Source: Kitasatospora paranensis
GTDB lineage: Bacteria; Actinomycetota; Actinomycetes; Streptomycetales; Streptomycetaceae
Direction: 5' to 3'
Assembly: GCF_039544005.1 (NCBI RefSeq)
Contig: NZ_BAABKV010000001.1
Coordinates: forward strand, 1,426,001 to 1,490,000
Length of the DNA stretch: 64,000 nt
The notes under the pieces are model-generated. The model did no database searches, was not told the origin of the DNA, and worked only from the letters and a program-made list of their open reading frames with translations. The position numbers and the translations under genes were made by a program. This document shows positions 1 to 8,278 of this stretch, in pieces; the first letter of the stretch is position 1, and each line of letters starts with the position of its first letter.

Positions 1-54
1 AGCGGTCAGGTTCAACACGTGCCGGACTTCTTCGCCGAGGTCGAACGATGGTGA
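1..54 (+). CDS. 3' end of an upstream gene (partial)
   Basis: Frame 1 is open from the window edge and stops with TGA at 52-54, giving 17 residues that end in FFAEVERW. Codon use is GC-rich like the neighbours. The carbamoyltransferase gene follows after 37 bases on the same strand, so this is probably the last part of the preceding cluster gene. Too short to name. Confidence 0.4.
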   Translation, partial: SGQVQHVPDFFAEVERW

Positions 55-91
55 CGCCCGGCGGCAACCCGGCCCGAACGGAGGTTGGTTG

Positions 92-1038
92 ATGACGAAG
101 CACAGGATCAGGCACCTGATCTCACTCGACGACCTGTCCGACACGGACGTGCGGGACATCGTCGAGCGCGGCGCGGTGCTGGCCCGCCGGGCGGAGGCGG
201 GACAGGGCGTCGGGAACACGGCGCTCGCCGGCGACGTCGTCGGCGTCTACTTCCGCAAGACCTCGACCCGTACCCGCACCGCCTTCTCGGCGGGCGCGCT
301 GCGGCTCGGCGCCGGCGTCCTCTCCTACGGGCCGGACGACCTGCAGCTCAACACCGGGGAGACCACCGAGGACACCGGCCGGGTGATGTCCGGGATGCTC
401 GACGTCCTGGTGGCCCGGACGGCCGGCGACCCGCGAGAGATGCGGGCCTGGGCCGCACAGCGCCGGATGGCCGTCGTCAACGCGATGAGCGCCGACGAGC
501 ACCCCACCCAGGGCCTGACCGACCTGACCACCCTCGCCGTGCGGTTCGGCACGGTGGACGGACTGAGCGTGCTGTACGTCGGCGAGGGGAACAACTCCGC
601 CGCGGCGCTCGCCCTGGGCCTGAGCCGCCACCGGGGGTGCGGCTCGAGCTGCGGACCCCGGCGGGCTACGGCCTGGCCCCGGCCGTCCTCGCCCGGGCCC
701 GGGAACAGGCGGCCGCCCACGGCTCCACGGTGGCCGAACGGCACGACCTCGCCGATCTGCCCGCGGACTTCGACGCGGCCTACACGACCCGCTGGCAGAC
801 CACCGGCACCAGCAAGCCGGACCCGCACTGGCGGCAGGCGTTCGCGCCGTTCCAGGTGTCGGGGCAGCTGATGGAGCGCGCCCCCAAGGCCGTGTTCATG
901 CACGACCTGCCCGCCCACCGGGGCGAGGAGGTCACCGCCGAGGTGCTCGACGGGCCGTCGAGCATCGCCTTCCAGCAGGCCGAGAACAAGCTCTACAGCG
1001 CCATGGCCGTCCTGGAGTGGTGCCGTGACGCCCACTGA
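92..1038 (+). CDS. Divergent ornithine/aspartate carbamoyltransferase-family enzyme (frame broken)
   Basis: Carbamoyltransferases move the carbamoyl group of carbamoyl phosphate to an amine. The carbamoyl-phosphate loop STRTR (residues 58-62) and HPTQ (137-140) are present. The acceptor-binding elements differ from anabolic ornithine carbamoyltransferase: the usual HCLP is FMHDLP, with Asp for the ornithine-contacting Cys, and the usual SMG loop reads TTGTSK. The acceptor is therefore probably not plain ornithine. ATG at 92 has GGAGG 7 bases upstream. The frame shifts at 631-637, where CCGGGGG replaces an expected CCCGGGGG; with one C restored the gene encodes 315 residues. It heads the biosynthetic operon rather than an arginine operon, so a tailoring or precursor role is likely. 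Confidence 0.85.
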
Positions 1039-1112
1039 CCGCCGCCGCCCGGCGACGCCCGACCGGGCCGAACCGGCCGGCCGCGCTGAACCGCCCGGGG
1101 ACGGAGGACCGC

Positions 1113-2054
1113 ATGCTCCACCTGCGTAAGGTCGTGCCGTTCGTGCCGGAGCACAGTACGGCGATCGCCGACATGCGGGACGCGCTGGGCGTCGCCGACT
1201 CCGAGATCCGGCTGCTCACCCGTTTCCTTGGGCTCGAACGGATCGTCACCGCCGAGGGGCTGACGACGCTCGACATGCTGCTCGCCCTCGGCCAGGAGGC
1301 ACTGGCCGGCGCGGACCGCTCCCTGGTGCGGTACCTGATCCACGCCCACACGGTGCAGCACGTCGCTCCTCCGGCCCTGCGCTGGATGGACGTGCTGCGC
1401 GACAAGCTGGGGCTCGCCGAGGCGGCCGCGTTCTCGATGTCCCACCAGGGCTGCGTGATCGGCCTGTCCGCGCTGCGGGCCGCCGAGGCGCTGCTCGGGA
1501 CCGAGCCCGCCGGGAGCACGGCGCTGATCCTGATCGGCGAGAAGGCGCTGTCCCCCGTGATGCAGCACATCCCGGGCACGTCCGTCCTCGGGGACGCGAC
1601 CGCCGGCGTCCTGGTCGCCCTCGACGGCCCGGGGGACGTGCTGCTGAGCACCGCGCACCGCACGCTCGGCGAGTTCCACCGGGCCCGGCACATGTCCGAG
1701 GAGCTCGCGCAGCGCTACACCCAGGCCTACACGCCCACGCTGGCCTCGGTGATGGTCGAGGCGGTGCACTCCGCGGGCCTGGAGATCGGGGAGATCGACC
1801 TCGTCCTGCCGCACAACGTCAACCGGTACTCGTGGACGGCCACGGCGCGCCGGCTCGGCCTGCCGCTCGAACGCGTCTACCTGGAGAACGTCCCGACGAT
1901 GGGCCACTGCTTCTGCGCGGACCCCTTCGTGAACCTCTCGACCGCGCGCGCCGAGAACGCGGTGCGGCCGGGCGAGACCGTGCTGATGGTCTCCGCAGGC
2001 CAGGGCGGGACCTTCGCCGCCGCGGTCGCGAGGACCGCGGCCAGAGAGGAGTGA
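1113..2054 (+). CDS. KAS III-like (FabH-family) ketosynthase or acyltransferase
   Basis: This 313-residue protein has the thiolase fold of 3-oxoacyl-ACP synthase III. The nucleophile Cys114 lies in MSHQGCVIG and the catalytic His234 in LPHNVN. The third triad residue, normally Asn in a GNTSAA-like loop, is replaced: the loop reads GHCFCAD (264-270). FabH homologues with altered triads are known to act as acyltransferases instead of decarboxylating condensing enzymes, so C-O or C-N acyl transfer is possible. GGAGG lies 6 bases before ATG 1113. The stop is one base before the ATP-grasp start, so the two are probably translationally coupled. The natural partner is the ACP at 4807. Confidence 0.8.
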   Translation: MLHLRKVVPFVPEHSTAIADMRDALGVADSEIRLLTRFLGLERIVTAEGLTTLDMLLALGQEALAGADRSLVRYLIHAHTVQHVAPPALRWMDVLRDKLGLAEAAAFSMSHQGCVIGLSALRAAEALLGTEPAGSTALILIGEKALSPVMQHIPGTSVLGDATAGVLVALDGPGDVLLSTAHRTLGEFHRARHMSEELAQRYTQAYTPTLASVMVEAVHSAGLEIGEIDLVLPHNVNRYSWTATARRLGLPLERVYLENVPTMGHCFCADPFVNLSTARAENAVRPGETVLMVSAGQGGTFAAAVARTAAREE

Positions 2055-2055
2055 C

Positions 2056-3443
2056 ATGTCTGCACACGACCCCGCGCCGGCCGACGGCTTCGGCGCCCGG
2101 CTCAAGGCCGCCCTGGTCGGGGATCCGACCGCCCGCTTCGTGTACGTCAACAACTTCGAGGTCGAGCGCGTCTGGGGCCGGGGCGAACCGAACCTGCCCG
2201 GCACCGGCCTCTCCTTCTCCTCGGCGACGGTCAACCGGATCGAGGAGGTCGGCGTCCTGCTCGCCGACGCGCAGGACGTGGTGGTGCTCAAGGACGCCGT
2301 CGACTCCGACTACGCCGGGTACCTGGCGGCCCTGGGCGCCGCCGAGGGCACGCACCTGACGGTGGACCGGAACGTGCCGGAGCGGTCGGTCACCCTGGAC
2401 GCGCTCGAATCGCCGCGTCTGCTGGCCGCCCTGCGGGCCCTCGCCGACGGCCGCACCTACCTGATGCCGCTCGGCATCTCGGCGGACGAGGAACGCCTCG
2501 CCGAGGCCGCGGGCCTGCCCCTGGCCGGACCCGGCGCCGTCGTTTGCAAGGAGGTCAACGGCAAGATCTTCAGCCGCGAACTGGTGGACGCCGCCGGGCT
2601 GACCGCGATCCCGGGCGCCGTCTGCCGGACACTGGACGAGCTCGCCGAGGCGCTCTCCGTCCACCTGGCCGCGGAGGGCTCCCGGGTGGTGGTGAAGGAG
2701 TCGCTCGGAGTCTCCGGCCGCGGCATGGTGGTGCTCGACGACCCGAAGCGCGGTGCGCAGCTGCTGCGGATGCTGGAGCGGCGCGCGGGCGCGGACGGGC
2801 GGGTCTCCGTCGTCGTCGAACGCTGGATCGAGAAGCAGGCCGACCTGAACTACCAGTTCGTCGTCGGCCGCGACGGCGGCGTGCGGTTCGAGACCGTGAA
2901 GACCGCGCTGACCGAGAACGGCGTGCACCGCGGGCACCTCTTCCCGCCGGCCCTGCGGCCGGACCAGGTCGACGAACTGCGGGCGGCCGCCGAGGTGATC
3001 GGCAAACAGCTCGCCGCGGCCGGGTACTTCGGACTCGCCGGCGTCGACGCGCTGCTCGGCGCGGACGGCACGCTCTACCCGTGCCTGGAGATCAACGCCC
3101 GCTTCAACATGGCGACCTACCAGAACCGGATCGCCGAACACCTGATCCGGGACGGGCAGTCCGCGCTCGCCACCACCTTCGACCTCAAGCCCGAGCGCGT
3201 GCACGGCTTCGACGAGGTACGCGCCGCCCTCGGCGACCTGCTCCTCCACCGCGCGGACCGGGACGGCCGCGGCCCGCGCGGCGTACTGATCAACAACTTC
3301 GCAACCCTGAACGCGACGTTCCTGGCCGGCGGGAAGCCGTACGGCCGCCTCTACGCGATCTGCGTCGGCGACGACGAACAGGACGTGCGGCGGACGAGGA
3401 GCGGACGGAGACCCTGCTGAACGAAATGGTGGCCAAGCCGTGA
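2056..3443 (+). CDS. ATP-grasp aminoacyl-ACP ligase, BtrJ-like (frame broken near the end)
   Basis: The 462-residue product has the pre-ATP-grasp N-terminus (FVYVNNFEVER) and an ATP-grasp core with VVVKESLGVSGRGMVVL as nucleotide-binding strand and loop, and LEINARFNMATYQNR as metal-binding end. In butirosin synthesis BtrJ uses ATP to load L-glutamate on the ACP BtrI; the adjacent BtrK- and BtrI-like genes argue for the same kind of aminoacyl-ACP ligation here. Which amino acid is loaded cannot be read from sequence. One G appears lost at about 3390: the restored frame ends ETLLNEMVAKP with TGA 3441-3443, overlapping the next start by GTGA. Unrestored, it stops early at 3420. Confidence 0.85.
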
Positions 3444-4719
3444 GCGAAGAAGTCGACTGGAGCGGCATCGCCGCGCAGTACGGGACCCCGACGTACGTGT
3501 ACGACGGCGACTGGCTCGTCGAGAACCTCGACGCGCTGCGCGCCGCGCTGCACCCTCGCTGGAGGTCTTCTACTCGCTCAAGTCGAACCCGAACCGGGGC
3601 GTCTACGACGTCCTGCACTCCGCCGGCGCCCGGGCCGAGGTCTCCTCCCTCGCCGAGCTGCGCATCGTGCTGGAAGCGGGGACGGACCCGTACGACATCG
3701 TCTTCCTGGGCCCGGGCAAGAGCGAGCAGGAGATCACCGCCTGCGTAGCGGGCGGGATCTACGCGATCGTCTGCGAGTCGTTCGCCGAACTCGACCTGAT
3801 CGACCGGACGGCGGCCGAGCACGGTGTCCGCCAGCGGGTCCTGCTGCGTGTCAACCCGGCCTTCTCCATTGCCGGTTCGCGGCTGACCATGGGCGGCAAA
3901 CCGCGCCAGTTCGGCATCGACGAAGCCGAACTCCTCACCGCCGGGCCCGCCCTGGCCGCCTACCGGCACGCCGACGTGGCCGGCGTCCAGGTCTACCTGG
4001 GCACCCGCATCCTCGACGCCGACGTGATCGTCCGGAACACCGCGCACATCCTCGACATCGCCGAACGCATCGCCCGGGCCACCGGGATCCGGCTGGAGGC
4101 GGTGGACATCGGCGGCGGCCTCGGCGTGCCGTACTTCGACGGCGAGCACGAACTCGACGCCGCCGCACTGGCCAAGGACCTCAACCCGCTGCTGGACGCC
4201 TTCGCCGCGGCCCACCCCGACACCCGGCTCATCATGGAGTCCGGCCGGTACCTGACCGCCCTCGGCGGCACCTACCTGATGCGGGTGCGCTACACCAAGG
4301 AGTCGATGGGCGAGCGGTTCGCGGTGGCGGACGGCGGAACCCACCACCACATGGCCGCGGTCGGCATCGGATCCTTCGTCAAGCGCAACTTCCCGGTCGG
4401 GCTGCTCTCCCGCCGCACCGACCCCGCCGAGGCCGTCGGCCCGTGGAACGTCGCCGGCCCGCTCTGCACGCCGAACGACACCATCGCCAAGGGCGTCGCC
4501 CTGCCGGAGCTGCAGCCCGGCGACCTCATCGGCGTCCTGCGGTCGGGCGCCTACGGGCCCTCCGCCTCGCCGGTGTACTTCCTCAGCCACGGCTACCCGG
4601 CCGAGGTCGTGCTGCGGCGCGGCCGCTCGTACCTGGTGCGCACCCGGGACACGGCCGACGACATCCTCGCCAAGCAGGCGACCCATCCCGAGCTGCGCCG
4701 GAACGGCAACACCGACTGA
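3440..4719 (+). CDS. PLP-dependent (fold III) decarboxylase, BtrK/LysA-like (frame broken)
   Basis: A 426-residue alanine-racemase-fold decarboxylase. The PLP lysine is K48 in FYSLKSN; GGGLGVPYFDG and ESGRYLTA follow as phosphate- and substrate-side motifs, and LCTPNDTIA with YGPSAS supplies the residues donated across the dimer. Family members decarboxylate diaminopimelate, ornithine or, for BtrK, ACP-bound glutamate to gamma-aminobutyryl-ACP. Next to a BtrJ-like ligase and an ACP, a carrier-bound substrate is likely. GTG 3440 overlaps the previous stop. One C is missing in the CCC run at 3553-3555, just before the PLP motif; without it the N-terminal 39 residues are lost. Confidence 0.85.
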
Positions 4720-4737
4720 CCGCGCCGCATCGCCCCT

Positions 4738-4768
4738 GCACCGCACCGCACCGCACCGCACCGCACCG
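4738..4768. repeat. CCGCA pentanucleotide tandem repeat
   Basis: Five perfect CCGCA units at 4741-4765, flanked by GCA and CCGAG, lie in the 87-base gap between the decarboxylase and the ACP gene. No open frame uses them. This is the only long gap inside the coupled part of the operon. Confidence 0.8.
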
Positions 4769-4806
4769 AGAGCACGCCGAACCGAGACCATGAAGGAGCC
4801 GACACG

Positions 4807-5094
4807 ATGGCCGACACCGACCTCACCACGACCGACGCCCTGCGGGAGGCACTGGAGGCGGTCCTGAAGAAGGACCTGCCCGAACTGACCCCGCAGCTGC
4901 GGCTCTTCAGCGACCTGGCGCTGGACTCCACCAGCGTGATCGAGCTGCTGATGGCCCTGGAGGACACCCTGGGGCTGCAGATCGACCCGGACGAGCTGAC
5001 CCCGGACGTCTTCGAGACGGTCGGCGCGCTGACCGCGTACATCGACTCGTGCCTGTCCGCCGACCTGCCCGCCGGGCACGGGCCGGTGCGCTGA
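4807..5094 (+). CDS. Acyl carrier protein, BtrI-like
   Basis: A 95-residue carrier protein with four-helix ACP pattern. The phosphopantetheine site is Ser41 in LALDSTSVIEL; the residue after Ser is Thr, where Leu is usual. It should carry the amino acid loaded by the ATP-grasp enzyme through decarboxylation, dehydrogenation or hydroxylation and condensation. AAGGAG (4793-4798) sits 8 bases before the ATG, a strong site that lets this gene be translated at higher level than its neighbours. The next gene starts three bases after the stop. A dedicated phosphopantetheinyl transferase is encoded downstream in the same operon. Confidence 0.9.
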   Translation: MADTDLTTTDALREALEAVLKKDLPELTPQLRLFSDLALDSTSVIELLMALEDTLGLQIDPDELTPDVFETVGALTAYIDSCLSADLPAGHGPVR

Positions 5095-5097
5095 CCG

Positions 5098-6009
5098 ATG
5101 CGGGAGACGACCTGCGGGGAGCAGCGCACCGCCGTCCGCCCGGACGGGCCCGGGACGCTGCGGCTGTGCCGGCCGGCCGCCCGGGTCTTCCCCGGGCGGC
5201 GGCCGGCCGAGCCGGCCGAGCTCGATCTGAGGTTCATGACGGACTTCCTGGCCGCCTTCGGCGAGCAGCCCGACCACGAGCACTACGCACGGGGCGGCGG
5301 GCACAGTTTCACCGACATGGCGCGGGAGTTGCTCGACGGGCTGGACCGTCCGCTGCCCCCGCTGGACACGGTGCTGCTCGCCTATCACCTCCCCGACCTG
5401 AGCGCGGTCGAGGTGGCGGGCTGCTACCTGGCCGAGCGGTGCCCGGGGCGCCCCGAGGTGTTCTCCGTGGCCGGGCAGGGCGTGGGGGCCCCGTTCACGG
5501 CGCTCAGGCTGCTGGCCGGCATCCGCGCGGCGGGCCGGCCGGCCGCGGGCGCCGTGCTGGTGCTCGACCAGTCGACGCTGCTGTACTCCGACCCGGACGC
5601 GGACGCGACACCGATCAGCGACTGCGCGGTGCTGGTGCGCACCTGCGACGACGCGGGGCCGGACGGGGAGGACGGGGACGTTGGGGACGTCGGCGAGGGC
5701 GCCGTGGACAGCGCGCGCCTCGACTTCCTCGCGGAGCGGGCAGTCGAGCCGAACGCGGCGCTGCGCGACCTGGCGACGCGCAGGCCCGGGGCCAGGATCG
5801 TGCTGGGCCGGATGCTCGCCGACCGGGTCGATCCACGGCTGGGGTCCGACTGCGAACTGGTCGAAGGGCCGCGCGACCGGCTCTGCACCAGCGCGTGGGC
5901 GGCGCTCGCCGAGCACTGGACGCAGGACCGGTACACGGTGGTCGCCGACTACGACCCGTACTCCGCGCGGCTGTTCATGGCCGGCCTGCGTCCGGGGGCG
6001 GCCGGGTGA
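5098..6009 (+). CDS. Thiolase-fold (KAS III-like) protein lacking the active-site cysteine
   Basis: A 303-residue protein with no strong family name from motifs. Its middle (about residues 80-190) follows the KAS III pattern: a DTVLLAYHLPD strand, then VFSVAGQGVGAPFTALRL where the nucleophile elbow should be, then AAGAVLVLDQSTLLYSD and ISDCAVLV. The nucleophile position has Gly/Gln, so it cannot form an acyl-enzyme. It may be a non-catalytic partner of the KAS III-like protein at 1113, as the chain-length factor is for type II PKS, or a degenerate acyl-binding protein. The C-terminus ends near ADYDPYSARLFMAGL. It overlaps the next gene by four bases (GTGA). Confidence 0.6.
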   Translation: MRETTCGEQRTAVRPDGPGTLRLCRPAARVFPGRRPAEPAELDLRFMTDFLAAFGEQPDHEHYARGGGHSFTDMARELLDGLDRPLPPLDTVLLAYHLPDLSAVEVAGCYLAERCPGRPEVFSVAGQGVGAPFTALRLLAGIRAAGRPAAGAVLVLDQSTLLYSDPDADATPISDCAVLVRTCDDAGPDGEDGDVGDVGEGAVDSARLDFLAERAVEPNAALRDLATRRPGARIVLGRMLADRVDPRLGSDCELVEGPRDRLCTSAWAALAEHWTQDRYTVVADYDPYSARLFMAGLRPGAAG

Positions 6010-6637
6010 ACGGGGCCTCGACCGATCTGCGCCGCTGCCGCGAGCTCGGCCGCGAGGCGGGCCTGGCCGCCGGTCTCGCCGCCGTGCTCAACGGGTTCGA
6101 TCCGGCCTCGGTGGCCCCGGGCGGCGTGGCGCTGCTGCCGGCGGCCGCGGTGTCCGGAAGCGGCGCCGAGGTGCTGCCCCATCCGTTCGCGGCCCGCGAG
6201 GGGCTGGCGCTGGTCCGCTTCCCCGCCGGCCGCACAGGTGCTGCCGGTACGGGTACCGGGTTGACGGGTGTGCGCGCCGCCGCCCTGACCGCGGTGCGGA
6301 CGGGGTGCTCGACCGCCTGCTGGACGCGGCGGTGGAGCGGCTCGGCACCCGGCGCTTCGGCGGACTCCCGCTGATCGAGCGCCAGTTCGTCGCGGGCGCG
6401 CTGGCCGACGTGGTCACCGAGATCGAGCTGGCGGCCGGCGCGGCCGCGCGGCCGGAGGCCTCGGCCGAGGCGCTCTGGGCGCAGCACGAGCGGCTGACCG
6501 AGGCGGGCTGGACGGTCACCCGGCTGTTCGGCGCCGAAGGGTACGTCGTCGACCATCCCGTACGCGGCCTCCACCTCTCGGCCCTGACGGCCGACCTGTG
6601 GCTCGCCCGTCCGGACAGCACGGAAGGAGGAGGATGA
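6006..6637 (+). CDS. Small acyl-CoA dehydrogenase-like subunit (frame broken)
   Basis: Restored length is 210 residues. The C-terminal half, with RLLDAAVERLGTRRFGGLP and ADVVTEIELA, matches the alpha-helical C-terminal domain of acyl-CoA dehydrogenases; no complete FAD/substrate domain or catalytic Glu precedes it. Actinobacteria have heteromeric acyl-CoA dehydrogenases built from one active and one degenerate chain, and the full-length gene directly follows with a four-base ATGA overlap, so these probably form one enzyme. GTG 6006 overlaps the preceding stop. The frame change is at 6302-6305, where a GGGG run lacks one G. Unrestored, the reading ends at 6374. Confidence 0.65.
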
Positions 6638-7788
6638 CCGTGGTCGAGCTCGACGAACGCCTCCGGGCCCTGCGCGGCACCGCCGCGGAGATGGCGGACG
6701 AGCTGCGCGCACACGCGTCCGCGCTGGACGCGGAGCCGTACGAGATGAAGCCGCACCTCGGGGTCGCGGCCTTCGACCTGATCCGCCGTTGCACGACGCC
6801 GCCGCGTTTCGGCGACCCGCTGCGCCTCGGCCGGTTCAGTTACGCGGCGGGGTCGTCGCTGGACACCCTGGTGTGGATGATCGAACTCGCCCGCGGCGAT
6901 GCCGGGATGGTGCTGGCCGCGCCGGGGCCGAGCCTGGCCGGCATCCTCGTCGACCAGCTCGGCGACGAGCGGCAGCAGGAGTTCTTCCACCGCACGGTGG
7001 CCGACGGCACCACCTGGGCCTTCTTCGCCGTGACCGAACCGGGCCGCGGCAGCGACGCCAGTGCTATGGAGACCGCTCTGGCCCGGGAGGCCCCGGGGCT
7101 GTACCGGCTGAACGGGACGAAGAAGTACATCGGCAACGGCGCCCGCGGCGCCGTCGGCGTGGTCTTCGCCCGGACGGGCAGCGGACCGCTGTCGATCCGG
7201 GCCGCGCTGGTCGAAGCGGCCGCTCCCGGCTTTCGGGCGCGTGACCTGGAGACGGCCGGACTGCGGGGCGCGGCACTCGGCGAGATCGCCCTCGCGGACG
7301 TCCCCGTCCCGGAGGAACGGCTGCTGGCCGCCCATCTGCCGCCCACCCGGCGCGGCCTGTGGGGGGCGGTACGGGTGTTCAACACCGTCCGGCCCCAGGT
7401 GGCCGCGCTCGCGGTCGGCACGGGACTGGCCTGCCTGGACCTCGTCCGGGCCGAACGGCCGAAGGCTCCCGGCTTTGAGGCCGTGGCGGCCCGGCTGGAG
7501 GCCTGCCGCGGGCTGACCCTGGAGGCCGGCGCCGCGCTGGACCGGGACCGCGACGACGGCCTGCGCTCCAGCGCCGCCAAGATCGCCGCGGTGGCTGCGG
7601 CCCGCGAGGCCGGCCGCTGGGCGGTGCGCTCGCTCGGCCCGGCGGCCCCGGTCGACCACCCCTTGCTGGAGAAGTGGCTCCGCGACGTGTCCGCCTTCGA
7701 GTTCATGGAGGGCACCAGCGACATCCAGCGGCTGAACGTCGCACGCTCCGTGACGAGGGGACGGGTCCGGACGGGCGGGCAGCCATGA
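6634..7788 (+). CDS. Acyl-CoA/acyl-ACP dehydrogenase (FAD flavoprotein)
   Basis: A complete 384-residue acyl-CoA dehydrogenase. WAFFAVTEPGRGSD is the FAD-binding strand-loop, KKYIGNGARG follows, and FEFMEGTSDIQRLNVARS near the C-terminus carries the catalytic Glu and FAD contact. The family inserts an alpha,beta double bond in an acyl thioester; in secondary metabolism the thioester is often on an ACP. ATG 6634 overlaps the previous stop and the TGA overlaps the AcpS start (ATGA in both cases), so it is translated together with its neighbours. Probable partner: the small subunit just upstream. Electrons would go to ETF or oxygen; no ETF gene is in the window. Confidence 0.85.
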   Translation: MTVVELDERLRALRGTAAEMADELRAHASALDAEPYEMKPHLGVAAFDLIRRCTTPPRFGDPLRLGRFSYAAGSSLDTLVWMIELARGDAGMVLAAPGPSLAGILVDQLGDERQQEFFHRTVADGTTWAFFAVTEPGRGSDASAMETALAREAPGLYRLNGTKKYIGNGARGAVGVVFARTGSGPLSIRAALVEAAAPGFRARDLETAGLRGAALGEIALADVPVPEERLLAAHLPPTRRGLWGAVRVFNTVRPQVAALAVGTGLACLDLVRAERPKAPGFEAVAARLEACRGLTLEAGAALDRDRDDGLRSSAAKIAAVAAAREAGRWAVRSLGPAAPVDHPLLEKWLRDVSAFEFMEGTSDIQRLNVARSVTRGRVRTGGQP

Positions 7789-8185
7789 GGGTCGGCATCG
7801 ACCTGCTGGAGATCGCCCGGATCACGCGGATCGCCGCTCACTCCGGCGGGCGGCGGATCGTGTTCTCCACCGCGGAGCTCGCGTACGCCGACACGCTCGG
7901 CGCCGTCCGCTGCACCGAGTACCTGGCGGGCCGCTTCTGTGCCAAGGAGGCCACCGCGAAGGCGCTCGGCCGCGGGCTCGGCCAAGGCCTGACCTGGCGT
8001 GAGATCGAGGTGCTCGCCGACGCCCACGGGGCGCCGCAGGTCCTGCTCAGCGGCGGCGCCAGGACGGTCGCCGAGCAGGCCGGGATCGGGCGGATCGACC
8101 TGTCTCTCAGTCACCAGGGCGGCCTGGTGGTCTGTGTGGCGGTGGCCCTGCCGCGCGAGGCACCGGCGCCGGCTTCGCCATGTGA
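7785..8185 (+). CDS. Holo-ACP synthase (4'-phosphopantetheinyl transferase, AcpS type)
   Basis: AcpS transfers phosphopantetheine from CoA to the ACP serine. GIDLLEIARI holds the first Mg-binding Asp and FCAKEATAKALG the WxxKEAxxK signature with the second acid; SLSHQGGLVVCVAVAL closes the fold at about residue 122. A second AcpS inside an operon with its own ACP suggests a dedicated pair. The end is uncertain. Read as given, the frame runs to 8444 and overlaps the next gene by 166 bases; one lost base upstream, as seen in many neighbours, would end it at TGA 8183-8185 with 133 residues, the family's usual size. I prefer the latter. Confidence 0.8.
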
Positions 8186-8210
8186 GGCACCGGCGCCGGC
8201 TTCGCCATGT
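8157..8210. repeat. Perfect 27-bp tandem duplication at the AcpS 3' end
   Basis: Two identical 27-base units, 8157-8183 and 8184-8210, each beginning GAGGCACCGG and ending TTCGCCATGT. The junction creates the TGTGAGG that ends AcpS if one upstream base is restored. Confidence 0.85.
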
Positions 8211-8278
8211 ACCGACCCGCACGGCACGTCCCCGGCCGCACGGCCGGCGCGCCGTCCTGACATTCGAGGATTGGACCG

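Noticed and set aside
1819..5916. Very long open frame on the minus strand through the biosynthetic operon
   Set aside because: It is antisense to five recognisable genes; in DNA this GC-rich the antisense frame often lacks stops. The translation is Val/Gly/Arg-rich with no domain.
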